From NCBI GenBank assembly GCA_040387835.1, contig JAZKCZ010000004.1, positions 62,001-126,000 on the forward strand: a DNA stretch of 64,000 nt, read 5' to 3'. This document shows, one piece after another, positions 1 through 8,127 of the stretch. The stretch is from Myxococcota bacterium. Its GTDB lineage: Bacteria > Myxococcota > UBA727 > JABDBI01. Made by a program: the position numbers and the translations under genes. The notes below the pieces were generated by a model that was not told the DNA's origin, did not search any database, and saw only the letters and a program-made list of their open reading frames with translations. Within the stretch, counting starts at the first letter, position 1. Each line of letters opens with the position of its first letter.

Positions 1-96
1 GCCAATTTTAAAAAAAAGTTGAATCGAAATAGCCTTTCGGGGTATCCGTAACTGTACAAGATGTCACAACAGGGTGACATTTACTTGGGGGTACGA

Positions 97-1698
97 ATGC
101 GCGTAAAAACGTGGACAGGCTCTATGATGCTAGTCATTTCTTCTTTGAGCCTACCTGCTTTTTCTCACTCAAATACTGAAAGAATTATCGTTCGATTCAA
201 GCAAGGAATTACACCGTTTGCTTCGGATGAAATCCATAGAAATCTAGGAATAAAATCGGCAAAAAAATTATCCAATATTAATTCAATTGAAGTACTCGAA
301 CTGCCCAGCGACATTTCTGCTCAAAATGCCGTGAAGCTATATAAAATGAATCCAAACATTTTATACGCTGAGCCAGATTACCATATCCGTGTTGACCCCG
401 TTGAAGGCGCGACTCTGACGCGCTCGGAAGTGCAATACGCCAAACAATGGGCTTTGCAAAATGATGGCCAAAAGGTCGGCAAATATGTTGGTATACAAGA
501 TGCTGATATCAATGCCCCCGAGTCATGGGAGCTCACCAAGGGCGACAAAGATGTGGTGGTAGGTGTTATCGACACAGGTATTTTCTATACTCATCCGAAC
601 TTGAAAGATAACATCTGGGTAAACCCAGGCGAAATTGCGGGCAACGGCATTGACGATGATAACAACGGTTTCAAAGACGATATCCATGGTATCAATACCG
701 TGGAACGCTCAGGCGATCCTCTAGATGACAACGGACATGGTACCCACTGTGCGGGCGTTATTGGCGCATCAGGAAAAGCAGATGACGGGACTTTTGGCGT
801 TAATCAGAAAATCTCCATTGCGGGTTGCAAATTTTTAGATGGCGATGGTGGCGGCAGAATGAGTGATGCACTTATTTGCTTGGATTATTTCGCCAAATTA
901 AAAGCTCGCAAAAAAGATCCTGTTAACTTAGTAGCCGTAAACGCTTCCTGGGGCGGCGGTCGTTATTCTGAAGCCATGCTCGATGCCATTAAAAAGCTAC
1001 GCGATTTAGGCGTCTTGTTTATTGCTGCTTCTGGTAACGATAGAGAAAATAACGATGAAGTTGACAGCTATCCTGCTGATTACAAATTGGACAATATTAT
1101 ATCTGTGGCTGCAACCAACAATAAAGACGAACTTGCTTACTTTTCGAACTATGGCAAACACACCGTCCACGTAGGTGCTCCTGGCATGGATATTTTGAGT
1201 ACCTATCTTGATGATCAATATAAGATCTTCAGTGGCACTTCGATGGCAACACCTTATGTCACTGGCTTAGTGGGTTTGCTAAAATCTAAAGACCCAAGCT
1301 TAGACTGGAAGCAATTACGCAACTTGGTTTTGACTGGTGGAACACCTTTAGATAGTTTGAAAGACAAGACCATCACCGGCCGACGCATTCGTTCAGCCGA
1401 CAGTCACGGCATCGGATCTTTAACTTGCGTCAATCAACGTGCTCGCGCTCGAATCTTGCCCGCAAGCGATAAAGTTTCCGTGAAAGTTGGTGAAAACGTT
1501 GATTTCTTCGTTATCGATATTAAATGCGCTGGCGTTGAATCCAAACCAAGCATGGCTGTCAACATGGGCCGCACAGTCGAGTTTGTTGATCGTCAAGGAA
1601 CAGGCAACTATTCCGCTGTTTGGACGGCAGATGCGCCCGGTAGCTATACTTTCGACCTTGGTGCAGGCGATAAGGTTGACGTAGAAGTTAGAGACTAA
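97..1698 (+). CDS. Secreted subtilisin-like serine protease (S8)
   Basis: This is a secreted endopeptidase of the subtilase family. The open frame reaches back to position 61, but the ATG at 97 follows a GGGGG run at a good distance and begins a clear signal peptide ending near PAFS. A prodomain of Inhibitor I9 type follows (about residues 28-100, with NILYAEPDY near its end). The catalytic triad is complete in the 533-residue protein: Asp159 in VIDTG, His214 in GHGTH and Ser382 in GTSMATP, with oxyanion Asn314 in AASGND. A C-terminal domain of about 100 residues with paired Cys is shared with the degenerate paralogue at 31460-32767. Two more protease genes follow on the same strand. The family is certain; the substrate is unknown. 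Confidence 0.93.
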   Translation: MRVKTWTGSMMLVISSLSLPAFSHSNTERIIVRFKQGITPFASDEIHRNLGIKSAKKLSNINSIEVLELPSDISAQNAVKLYKMNPNILYAEPDYHIRVDPVEGATLTRSEVQYAKQWALQNDGQKVGKYVGIQDADINAPESWELTKGDKDVVVGVIDTGIFYTHPNLKDNIWVNPGEIAGNGIDDDNNGFKDDIHGINTVERSGDPLDDNGHGTHCAGVIGASGKADDGTFGVNQKISIAGCKFLDGDGGGRMSDALICLDYFAKLKARKKDPVNLVAVNASWGGGRYSEAMLDAIKKLRDLGVLFIAASGNDRENNDEVDSYPADYKLDNIISVAATNNKDELAYFSNYGKHTVHVGAPGMDILSTYLDDQYKIFSGTSMATPYVTGLVGLLKSKDPSLDWKQLRNLVLTGGTPLDSLKDKTITGRRIRSADSHGIGSLTCVNQRARARILPASDKVSVKVGENVDFFVIDIKCAGVESKPSMAVNMGRTVEFVDRQGTGNYSAVWTADAPGSYTFDLGAGDKVDVEVRD

Positions 1699-1732
1699 CA
1701 GCCAATTTTGTACGTGGGCCAATATATTCCGC

Positions 1733-2599
1733 ATGAAACACATGCTGATTATATTGGCTTTTTTGCTGTCTGCTTGTGGAAATTTGAACGCTCCGGCTAT
1801 GGATACGGCCACAAGCCAAGCCGCCATTATTCTTGGTAAAAAGTGCTTGGAAGATGAGTTTCCAAGCTCAGTTGAAATTTGGGCAGAAGCGATCGTTGAC
1901 ATGCCGCCCATCGGCACAAGGCACATCTCAAGCTTTTTATGCGGTGGTACTTTAGTCAAATCGAATGTGGTGGTGACAGCGGCTCACTGCCTTTTAGAAT
2001 CGTCGCTCACTCGAGGCATGGGTACGGTGCAGTATATTCGCTATGGCATTGTGACCGATCTAGATCTGCGTGAGGCCAAGCGTTTGAAAAAGCCTTCCCT
2101 GGATATTGTTTGGGCTAAAGACTGGACAGCGCATGAGGGTTATCCAAATGAGAAAGTTGAAAAAGGCCTTAAAAAAGGCGATGATATTGGCGTTTTAATT
2201 TTATCAGAGCACATGAAATTGCCCGTTACGCCTTGGCTAAAGCATGATGAGAAAGATTTGCTGACCTTGGAAATGCCTGCCTACATCGTTGGCTGGGGCC
2301 AGCAAAATGTAGACACCGATAGCCAAGACCCTGCCACAATATCAAATAAGATGTGTGCGGTGAGCAACATCCATGAACTGGGCGAATTTGAACTGCAGAT
2401 TGGTGCGGGGGAAGATACACCTAGAAAATGTCATGGTGATTCAGGTGGTGCGACCTACATTAAGGTTAAAGACGGCAGCTATCGGTTGGTTGGCGTAACA
2501 TCGCGATCTTACGGGGCAATTGGCTGTGCCGAAGGTGGCGTTGATACTCGAATTGACGCTTACGACCAATGGCTTCAGAAACAAATTAATATGATATAA
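1733..2599 (+). CDS. Trypsin-like serine protease, lipoprotein
   Basis: This is a chymotrypsin-fold (S1) protease probably anchored to the envelope. The N-terminus has a hydrophobic segment ending in a lipobox (LLSAC, Cys15). The triad is visible as His85 in VTAAHC, Asp151 in the DIGVLIL segment and Ser237 in CHGDSGGA; Cys residues flank the His and Ser sites as usual for disulfides. The length (288 residues) is normal for a single-domain S1 enzyme. It lies 34 bases after the subtilase and 6 bases before the metalloprotease, so these may form one secreted-protease unit. The substrate cannot be told from the sequence. Confidence 0.9.
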   Translation: MKHMLIILAFLLSACGNLNAPAMDTATSQAAIILGKKCLEDEFPSSVEIWAEAIVDMPPIGTRHISSFLCGGTLVKSNVVVTAAHCLLESSLTRGMGTVQYIRYGIVTDLDLREAKRLKKPSLDIVWAKDWTAHEGYPNEKVEKGLKKGDDIGVLILSEHMKLPVTPWLKHDEKDLLTLEMPAYIVGWGQQNVDTDSQDPATISNKMCAVSNIHELGEFELQIGAGEDTPRKCHGDSGGATYIKVKDGSYRLVGVTSRSYGAIGCAEGGVDTRIDAYDQWLQKQINMI

Positions 2600-2605
2600 T
2601 AAATC

Positions 2606-3307
2606 ATGGGTTATAAAATCTCTTCAGGAATGTCGACCCAGTTAAACCCTTTCGGGCCAGACTGGTCAGGACCGGTAAGCGGCTCCCAGGCTACATCCTT
2701 GGGAGACCAGGTCGAAGATTCTTTATTTGGTAAGAAAAAGCCCCCGCTTTTAGATGAAGACGAGTTCCCCGATGCCGCCCAAGTGCTCGCTAAGCTTGAC
2801 AAATATCGCCGCAAAATCGTCCATCTCATGGGCGATGTCGAAGAAGATTATAGATTGCAGCTGGCGGATGGCACCATTGCCATGATTGACGCTCATGGCA
2901 CCATTATGATTGGCATTCGTTTTTTGATGAAGTTCAAAGACAGAATGGAAGTCCTGGTTGGGGCCATCGGCCATGAAATCGGCCATAGGCCTCAGCGATG
3001 GGCAGAGTATAAGCAACAAAAGCCGCTCAATGTCGCTGAGCTTCAAAAACTGTGCCGCTACGAGGAGACCCGCGCCGACTTATTTGCCGGTCGCGCGCTC
3101 GCTGAGTTAGGCATGAGCTGCGAGCCGATGATTACTTTCCTAAAAGACATGGAAGAAGGTCCTCATCCAGAATACTTTCCAGCTAAAATGCGAGCAGATG
3201 TCATCAGAGAAGGCTTTAGAGAACAGGCTGGCAAAGTAAAAACGAGGCAAAAACTCTGGCCTGAACTGGAGAAAATTGCCCCCAGGGGCCATATCGGTGA
3301 TTTCTAA
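2606..3307 (+). CDS. M48-like zinc metalloprotease
   Basis: This is a predicted zinc metalloprotease of 233 residues. The HExxH zinc site is HEIGH at residues 123-127, and a downstream EETRADLFAGRAL segment supplies the third ligand (Glu near 154) in the ExxAD arrangement of M48 peptidases. No signal peptide or clear membrane segment is seen, unlike HtpX, so it may be cytoplasmic or exported another way. The first 45 residues are rich in Gly, Ser and Pro and look disordered. A TATAAT hexamer ends five bases before the ATG, which suggests its own leaderless transcript although the preceding protease gene is very close. Family assignment rests on motifs only. Confidence 0.75.
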   Translation: MGYKISSGMSTQLNPFGPDWSGPVSGSQATSLGDQVEDSLFGKKKPPLLDEDEFPDAAQVLAKLDKYRRKIVHLMGDVEEDYRLQLADGTIAMIDAHGTIMIGIRFLMKFKDRMEVLVGAIGHEIGHRPQRWAEYKQQKPLNVAELQKLCRYEETRADLFAGRALAELGMSCEPMITFLKDMEEGPHPEYFPAKMRADVIREGFREQAGKVKTRQKLWPELEKIAPRGHIGDF

Positions 3308-3363
3308 CCAAGATTTGCATTGTTAACGTTGACGCATTCGCCCATTCAAGTCTAAATATAAAC

Positions 3364-4266
3364 ATGATTGAATTCTGGCCATTATACGTTGCCGCATTTG
3401 TTGTTTGTTTTATTCTTCTTCCGCTTACTTTCTTCACCGTCCGCCAGCAAAAATCCTCTGCGATTGAGCGTTTCGGCCGTTTTGTTCGATTCGCTGGCCC
3501 AGGCTTGAACGTCAAAATTCCTTTAATCGAGAACATCGCTCGCACCATCGATTTGCGGATCCAGCAGATGGTCGTAGAAGTTGAAACCAAGACCAAAGAC
3601 AACGTATTTGTACGCGTTCACATTGCGGTTCAGTACTTTGTCCTGCAAAGCCGTTTGGTTGATGCTTTCTATAAGCTCAGCGATCCGGGCTCTCAGATTG
3701 AATCCCACGTGCTGGATATCGTTCGCGGCCAGGTGCCGAAAATGGATCTGGACCATGTTTTTGAAAATAAAGATTCCATCGCGATTGCCGTCAAGGAAGA
3801 GTTAACTGAATCCATGACGGAATTCGGCTATGGCATTCAAACAACCTTGGTGACAGAAATTGATCCGGATCAAAAAGTGAAATCCGCCATGAACGATATT
3901 AATGCGGCTCAACGCGAGCGTATCGCAGCCAACGAACGCGGCGAAGCAGAGCGTATTTTGGTTGTTAAACGCGCCGAAGGCGATGCGCAAAGCAAAGCGC
4001 TACAAGGTCAAGGCATTGCGAATCAACGAAAGGCGATTATCGAAGGCTTGCAGCAGTCCGTTGATATTTTCCAAAAAGCCATACCAGGAACCACTGCAGA
4101 TGATGTGATGAAACTGGTGTTGATGATCCAATATCTTGATACGCTCAAAGACATCGGCTCCAGCGGAAAGTCGAGTACGGTATTTTTGCCGCACTCCCCA
4201 GGCGGCCTCACCGATTTGATGCAACAAATTAGCACGGCAGTGATGTCTGCGAACAAGGTCGCATGA
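3364..4266 (+). CDS. SPFH/Band 7 (stomatin-like) membrane protein
   Basis: This 300-residue protein has one N-terminal membrane segment (about residues 6-26), then a Band 7/SPFH domain beginning near QQKSSAIERFGRF and an Ala/Glu/Arg-rich helical stretch (about residues 175-225) containing RGEAERILVVKRAEGDAQ, typical of stomatins and QmcA. SPFH proteins oligomerise in membranes and often regulate membrane proteases, so its place after three protease genes fits. It lacks the HflK/HflC pair arrangement. The gene is preceded by TTGACG, 17 bases and CTAAAT, six bases before the ATG. Function beyond membrane scaffolding is inference. Confidence 0.88.
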   Translation: MIEFWPLYVAAFVVCFILLPLTFFTVRQQKSSAIERFGRFVRFAGPGLNVKIPLIENIARTIDLRIQQMVVEVETKTKDNVFVRVHIAVQYFVLQSRLVDAFYKLSDPGSQIESHVLDIVRGQVPKMDLDHVFENKDSIAIAVKEELTESMTEFGYGIQTTLVTEIDPDQKVKSAMNDINAAQRERIAANERGEAERILVVKRAEGDAQSKALQGQGIANQRKAIIEGLQQSVDIFQKAIPGTTADDVMKLVLMIQYLDTLKDIGSSGKSSTVFLPHSPGGLTDLMQQISTAVMSANKVA

Positions 4267-4267
4267 A

Positions 4268-4300
4268 GACTGGATCCCGCATCAAGTGCGGGATGACAGT
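4268..4300. repeat. Palindromic repeat (GGATCCCG type), single hairpin
   Basis: An 8-base inverted repeat ATCCCGCA (4274-4281) and TGCGGGAT (4287-4294) encloses the loop TCAAG. It resembles each hairpin of the compound element inside the aldehyde dehydrogenase gene at 6670-6738. It lies between the converging SPFH and GMC oxidoreductase genes and supplies the last codons and stop of the latter. It could also act as a bidirectional terminator, though no strong T-run follows. Confidence 0.7.
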
Positions 4301-5781
4301 AGGTGAGTTGCGCCTAATCGCGCTACGGCCATGATGGTGTGTTGAGGATTCACGCCCAAGTTGGTCGGAAAGATGCTGCTATCCAGCACGTAGACGCCCG
4401 GACAGCCGTGTACTTCGAAGTTGGTATTCACAACACTTGTTGTAGGATTCGGCCCCATTCGGGCGGTGCCGAATAGGTGTGAAGCCATCATGCTATAATG
4501 CCTTGGATCTAAGGATGCCGTGTCCCAATGGCGAAGATCGTCTGATGATTTGAGAGGTGGCATGCCATGCACGCAGGGCCAGACTTCTTTGGCGCCCACA
4601 GCAAACATCATTTCACTTAGCTTTTTATAGCCATCTCGCATGGCACGCATATCTTCGAGCGCCGGTGTGTATCGAATAAAGTCCTTGCCAAACACGCTTT
4701 TGACGCTGCCTTTGGCCTTTGCTTTCACGATCACTGCCCAGTTGAGAATCTTTTTATAATCCATCAGGGCATCGACCAATCTCTGGCCGACGTAGGGTAG
4801 GCGGGCAGCCAGCAACTCGGGAGGCAGGGACAGCGCTTCGAGTTTAAATCCGTGGCTCTGAACAAAATGAGTGCTGTTATACCCCTGAGTTGCACCGGTT
4901 TGCATGGAGATATCATGGTCAAAACGACCAATGATCGAGCTTCCGGGATGTACCTGAAAGTGATTGCCTAAAGCTGCGAGTTTAACGCCACTGCGCCTTA
5001 ATATGCCAGGCGTTTGAATGGCACTAGCCGCTACGATCACGCCACGTTTTGCGTGAACGCGTAAGTTTGTCGCTTCGACCACGCGGTCTTTGGTGATTCG
5101 AAGCGCTTTGGTAGAAGTATAAATGCGGGCGCCATTTTTCAGTGACTCAGGAATGAACGTGATGTTCATGGTCATTTTTTTGCCGCTGCGACAGCCGGTT
5201 AGGCAGCTCGCGGTTGCATCACAGCCTGAGTCGTAACGTCTGATGCGTTGCGCACCGAAATCAAGCTTGTCGGCCGCGAGGCCGAACAGACTATTATGTT
5301 TACCCAGATTTTCGCCGACAGGGGTCACCGTGAGCGCTTTATCTAATGCATCAAAATGTGGCTCAAGTTGCTTGGAACTCAAAATGCCTTTGAGCCCGAA
5401 ATCTCGTTCCCATTCATCGAAAACCGCTTCTGGTGCTCGCCAAGCGATGGCTGAGTTCACCGTGGTGCTGCCGCCTACACATCTGCCTTGGATGACTGGA
5501 AATACCGCTCGGCCGTTGGCAACTTGACCGCCAGTGTCTCGAAACAGCGTTTTCATAGCCGGAAAAACATCGACGCCAAAATCTTTGGTCTGGACCCAGC
5601 GACCTTCTTCCAAAATAATGACGGAAAAGCCAGCGCTAGACAGCATCTGAGCGGCCGTACCACCCGCCGCGCCTGAGCCAATAATTACATAGTCAGCACT
5701 ATCTTGATGGGGTTTAAACAGCGCGCCTCCATCCACAATACTGCCTTCCGGGAAGTGGGATGGGTGGTCTGCGAACCTCAT
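4282..5781 (-). CDS. GMC family FAD-dependent alcohol oxidoreductase
   Basis: This flavoenzyme of the glucose-methanol-choline family probably oxidises an alcohol to an aldehyde, which the preceding aldehyde dehydrogenase could oxidise further. The N-terminal FAD-binding motif is IIGSGAAGGTAA, and the C-terminal region has the GMC pattern HLFGTARMG, VYVLDSSIFP and NPQHTIMA. The frame is open further upstream, but the ATG at 5781 overlaps the dehydrogenase stop as ATGA and gives a normal 499-residue protein, so I chose it. The final residues (LLSSRT) come from a palindromic repeat. The nearest described types are long-chain alcohol oxidases; the true substrate is unknown. Confidence 0.88.
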   Translation of the reverse strand: MRFADHPSHFPEGSIVDGGALFKPHQDSADYVIIGSGAAGGTAAQMLSSAGFSVIILEEGRWVQTKDFGVDVFPAMKTLFRDTGGQVANGRAVFPVIQGRCVGGSTTVNSAIAWRAPEAVFDEWERDFGLKGILSSKQLEPHFDALDKALTVTPVGENLGKHNSLFGLAADKLDFGAQRIRRYDSGCDATASCLTGCRSGKKMTMNITFIPESLKNGARIYTSTKALRITKDRVVEATNLRVHAKRGVIVAASAIQTPGILRRSGVKLAALGNHFQVHPGSSIIGRFDHDISMQTGATQGYNSTHFVQSHGFKLEALSLPPELLAARLPYVGQRLVDALMDYKKILNWAVIVKAKAKGSVKSVFGKDFIRYTPALEDMRAMRDGYKKLSEMMFAVGAKEVWPCVHGMPPLKSSDDLRHWDTASLDPRHYSMMASHLFGTARMGPNPTTSVVNTNFEVHGCPGVYVLDSSIFPTNLGVNPQHTIMAVARLGATHLLSSRT

Positions 5782-7640
5782 TTCTTGTTTGCCAAAATTT
5801 GGTGAACTCTGGTGGTACTGGTATGCAAGAAAGTGCCATTCATTTTGATCATCAGGGCCAATTGCCTCTGTAGGTAAGAGTTGCTTTGGAAGAGTTCTTC
5901 TAAGATCGCTGCCCGCTTTTCGATGGTTACGCCGCCTAAAGTCTTTAAAGCTCTGAACTTCCACAGGGGTGATAGTCCGATCAACCAAAGCGAAGCTCTG
6001 AGTCCAAAGTTGCCGGGGAAAGTCATGCTGGCATGCATGTCGTCTACAAATGCTTGCGATTCGGCGCTACCTACCGTGGTGAATTCGCTATTTTTTTCGG
6101 GCGCAAAAAATAAAGCTTCGGTTGCTGCTTGGCCCCAGGCTGCTTCAAAGGCAAACAGTGTTTTTTTTGGCTTAACAAATGCGAGGACTTCACGCTGGCG
6201 TCTGAAAATCAGCATTGGGATTTGAATGGCTGCTTTGAGATCACCCAGCTGGGCTTTGGCCAAGCATTCGCCGAGTCTGGCTGCGAGTCGGTTCATGGGA
6301 AACCACCAGGCGTCAGCGGTCTTTTTGCGATCGATGACCAATGTTCTTGGCCGCGTGTAGTGGGCGAGGGAGAACTCGCTGTTGGCGATGCCGTAGCCGC
6401 TTTGTTTGGTACCCGTCCAAGGTGCGGCTGGGACAGCTCCAGTGAAGGAGTGGTTGTTGACGTAGGCGGTGCCGACTTGGAATCGCTCGGCGATGGCGGT
6501 AGCTTTTTTGATGTTGCGTGACCAGACAGAGGCGTTTAAGCCATAGTCGTTATCATTCACCAGAGAGATAGCCTGCGCCGCGCTTTGCACCCGCATGATG
6601 GGCAGTAAGGGGCCAAAAGTCGGCTCACGCATAATGCGCATGCTGTGATCGCAGCGATCTAAGATCACCGTCATCCCGGGCTTGACCCGGGATCCAGCGT
6701 TGTGCAGGGGGCTGGATCCCGGCTCGAGGCCGGGATGGCAAGTGGCGCCCTTATTGATCGCATCTTCTATTAACTCGGAAAGAAAAGCTGGGTGATGCGG
6801 TGGCACAACTTTTGACACCTGACCTTGAAGTCTATGGGCAGCCGCTGTTAACCGCGCAATAAACACATCCGCGATCGCATCTTCCACATAAACCCGATCA
6901 ACCGCCCCACATGACTGCCCCGCATTATGAAATGCCCAATGCAAGATGCCGGCAACCGTTCGGTCCAAATCGCAATCAGCCAAAACCACAGCCGCATCTT
7001 TGCCACCCAACTCAAAGCTACACGGGATCATTTTTTGTGCGGCCAAAAGCGCCACTTTCTGACCAGTTTGAAATGATCCCGTGAAAGTGATTGCGTCGAT
7101 GCCTGATAAGATCAGCTCTTCGCCAGCCGCACCGCCTCCGTGGTGCAGGCTTAAAACACCCGCTGGCAAAAACTGATTCATGATCTCAACAAACCAATCG
7201 GCTGTGTTCGGCGTATATTCGCTCGGCTTAATAATCACTGCATTGCCAGAAAGTAAAGCCGCAAACACAGGTTTGAAGAAGTTGCCGAAAGGGTAATTAA
7301 ATGGCGTAATGATGCCAACCACGCCTCTAGGCACCTGCGTGCGCCAAGCTTTTTTGCCTGGAAAGGCAAGGGCAGATATCGGCACGCGCTGCGTTTTCAA
7401 GAAAGGCCTCGCCACCTTAATCCAATCTTTAATAAACTGGAGTGGGCCGATGGCTTCCGATAACAGTATTTCTGGGTAGATTTTATAGGCTTCTTCATGA
7501 AGAAGCTGCGCCACTTCTTGGTGGCGCCTGAGCATCTCAAAACCTGCTTTCTTTAAAAGAATAGCCCTAGACTGAAAGCCTAGAGCTTCGAAAGAAGGCT
7601 GCGAGTGCTTCGCGTTAAGCAGCTTCTGATGCAGATTCAT
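5778..7640 (-). CDS. Aldehyde dehydrogenase with C-terminal extension and in-frame repeat
   Basis: This NAD(P)-dependent aldehyde dehydrogenase has the family landmarks GIITPFNYPFGNFF, ITFTGSFQTG, the catalytic Glu in FELGGKDA and the catalytic Cys in NAGQSCGAVDR. It is long (620 residues). After the ALDH fold a tail of about 150 residues (from near NRLAARLGE) resembles the helical N-terminal segment found in some long-chain GMC alcohol oxidases, which is missing from the partner gene downstream. Around residues 300-325 the sequence CHPGLEPGSS...GSRVKPGMT is the translation of a compound palindromic repeat inserted in a surface loop. The start overlaps rplI by 26 bases and lacks a strong ribosome site, so it is less certain than the rest. 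Confidence 0.88.
   Translation of the reverse strand: MNLHQKLLNAKHSQPSFEALGFQSRAILLKKAGFEMLRRHQEVAQLLHEEAYKIYPEILLSEAIGPLQFIKDWIKVARPFLKTQRVPISALAFPGKKAWRTQVPRGVVGIITPFNYPFGNFFKPVFAALLSGNAVIIKPSEYTPNTADWFVEIMNQFLPAGVLSLHHGGGAAGEELILSGIDAITFTGSFQTGQKVALLAAQKMIPCSFELGGKDAAVVLADCDLDRTVAGILHWAFHNAGQSCGAVDRVYVEDAIADVFIARLTAAAHRLQGQVSKVVPPHHPAFLSELIEDAINKGATCHPGLEPGSSPLHNAGSRVKPGMTVILDRCDHSMRIMREPTFGPLLPIMRVQSAAQAISLVNDNDYGLNASVWSRNIKKATAIAERFQVGTAYVNNHSFTGAVPAAPWTGTKQSGYGIANSEFSLAHYTRPRTLVIDRKKTADAWWFPMNRLAARLGECLAKAQLGDLKAAIQIPMLIFRRQREVLAFVKPKKTLFAFEAAWGQAATEALFFAPEKNSEFTTVGSAESQAFVDDMHASMTFPGNFGLRASLWLIGLSPLWKFRALKTLGGVTIEKRAAILEELFQSNSYLQRQLALMIKMNGTFLHTSTTRVHQILANKK
6670..6738. repeat. Compound palindromic repeat inside the aldehyde dehydrogenase gene
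   Basis: Two hairpins lie back to back: ATCCCGGG (6673-6680) with CCCGGGAT (6686-6693), and ATCCCGGC (6716-6723) with GCCGGGAT (6729-6736). They are joined by a larger pairing of GGATCCAGC (6690-6698) with GCTGGATCC (6711-6719). The element is read through in frame without a stop. Insertions of this kind are known in Rickettsia as palindromic elements within proteins; the resemblance here is structural and I have not compared sequences with a database. Confidence 0.8.
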
Positions 7641-8124
7641 GGGTAGCTACTGGAGAGGTATCCTGGGCTACTTCGGGAACGACCACCACATGAACGGTCG
7701 CTTTGACATCTGCTTCCAAACGAACTTCAATGTTATGAAGACCGATGGTTTTAATAGGGTTTTCTAGTTTGATATCTCGGTGCGTGATCGAAAAACCTTG
7801 TTCATTCAAAGCTTTTTCAATGTCTCTGGTACCGATTGAACCAAACAACTTGCCTTGATCGCCAGCTTTGACGGTCAAAGTGATTTGAGTTTGAGCCAAA
7901 GTGCCTTTGAGGCCTTCGGATTGAACTTTCAATCTTTGTCGTTGATGTTCGATTAAACGCTTTTGATGTTCTAGCTGGCTAAGGCGCGAAGCTGAAACAG
8001 GCAAAGCGAGAAGTTTTGGGAAAAGGTAGTTGCGAGCAAAACCTGGTCTCACTCGAACGATTTCACCAAGGTGTCCAAGGTGTTGGACATCGCGTGCTAA
8101 AATTACATTAAGATGCGTAGCCAT
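7615..8124 (-). CDS. rplI: 50S ribosomal protein bL9
   Basis: bL9 bridges domains of the large ribosomal subunit. The N-terminal RNA-binding domain is canonical (VQHLGHLGEIVRVRPGFARNYLFPKLLA), followed by the long connecting helix and a C-terminal domain with GKLFGSIGTRDIEKAL. At 169 residues it is about 20 longer than usual, with an acidic, Ser/Ala-rich tail (SPVATHESASEAA). It begins three bases after rpsF ends. The common intervening rpsR (bS18) is absent. The end overlaps the aldehyde dehydrogenase start. Confidence 0.97.
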   Translation of the reverse strand: MATHLNVILARDVQHLGHLGEIVRVRPGFARNYLFPKLLALPVSASRLSQLEHQKRLIEHQRQRLKVQSEGLKGTLAQTQITLTVKAGDQGKLFGSIGTRDIEKALNEQGFSITHRDIKLENPIKTIGLHNIEVRLEADVKATVHVVVVPEVAQDTSPVATHESASEAA

Positions 8125-8127
8125 TGA

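Noticed and set aside
1-60. Promoter for the first subtilase (TTGAAT at 19-24)
   Set aside because: The corresponding -10 position reads GTATCC or TATCCG, too weak to call.
6129-6521. Plus-strand frame of 130 codons inside the aldehyde dehydrogenase gene
   Set aside because: It lies opposite well-conserved dehydrogenase sequence and has no start signals or recognisable content.
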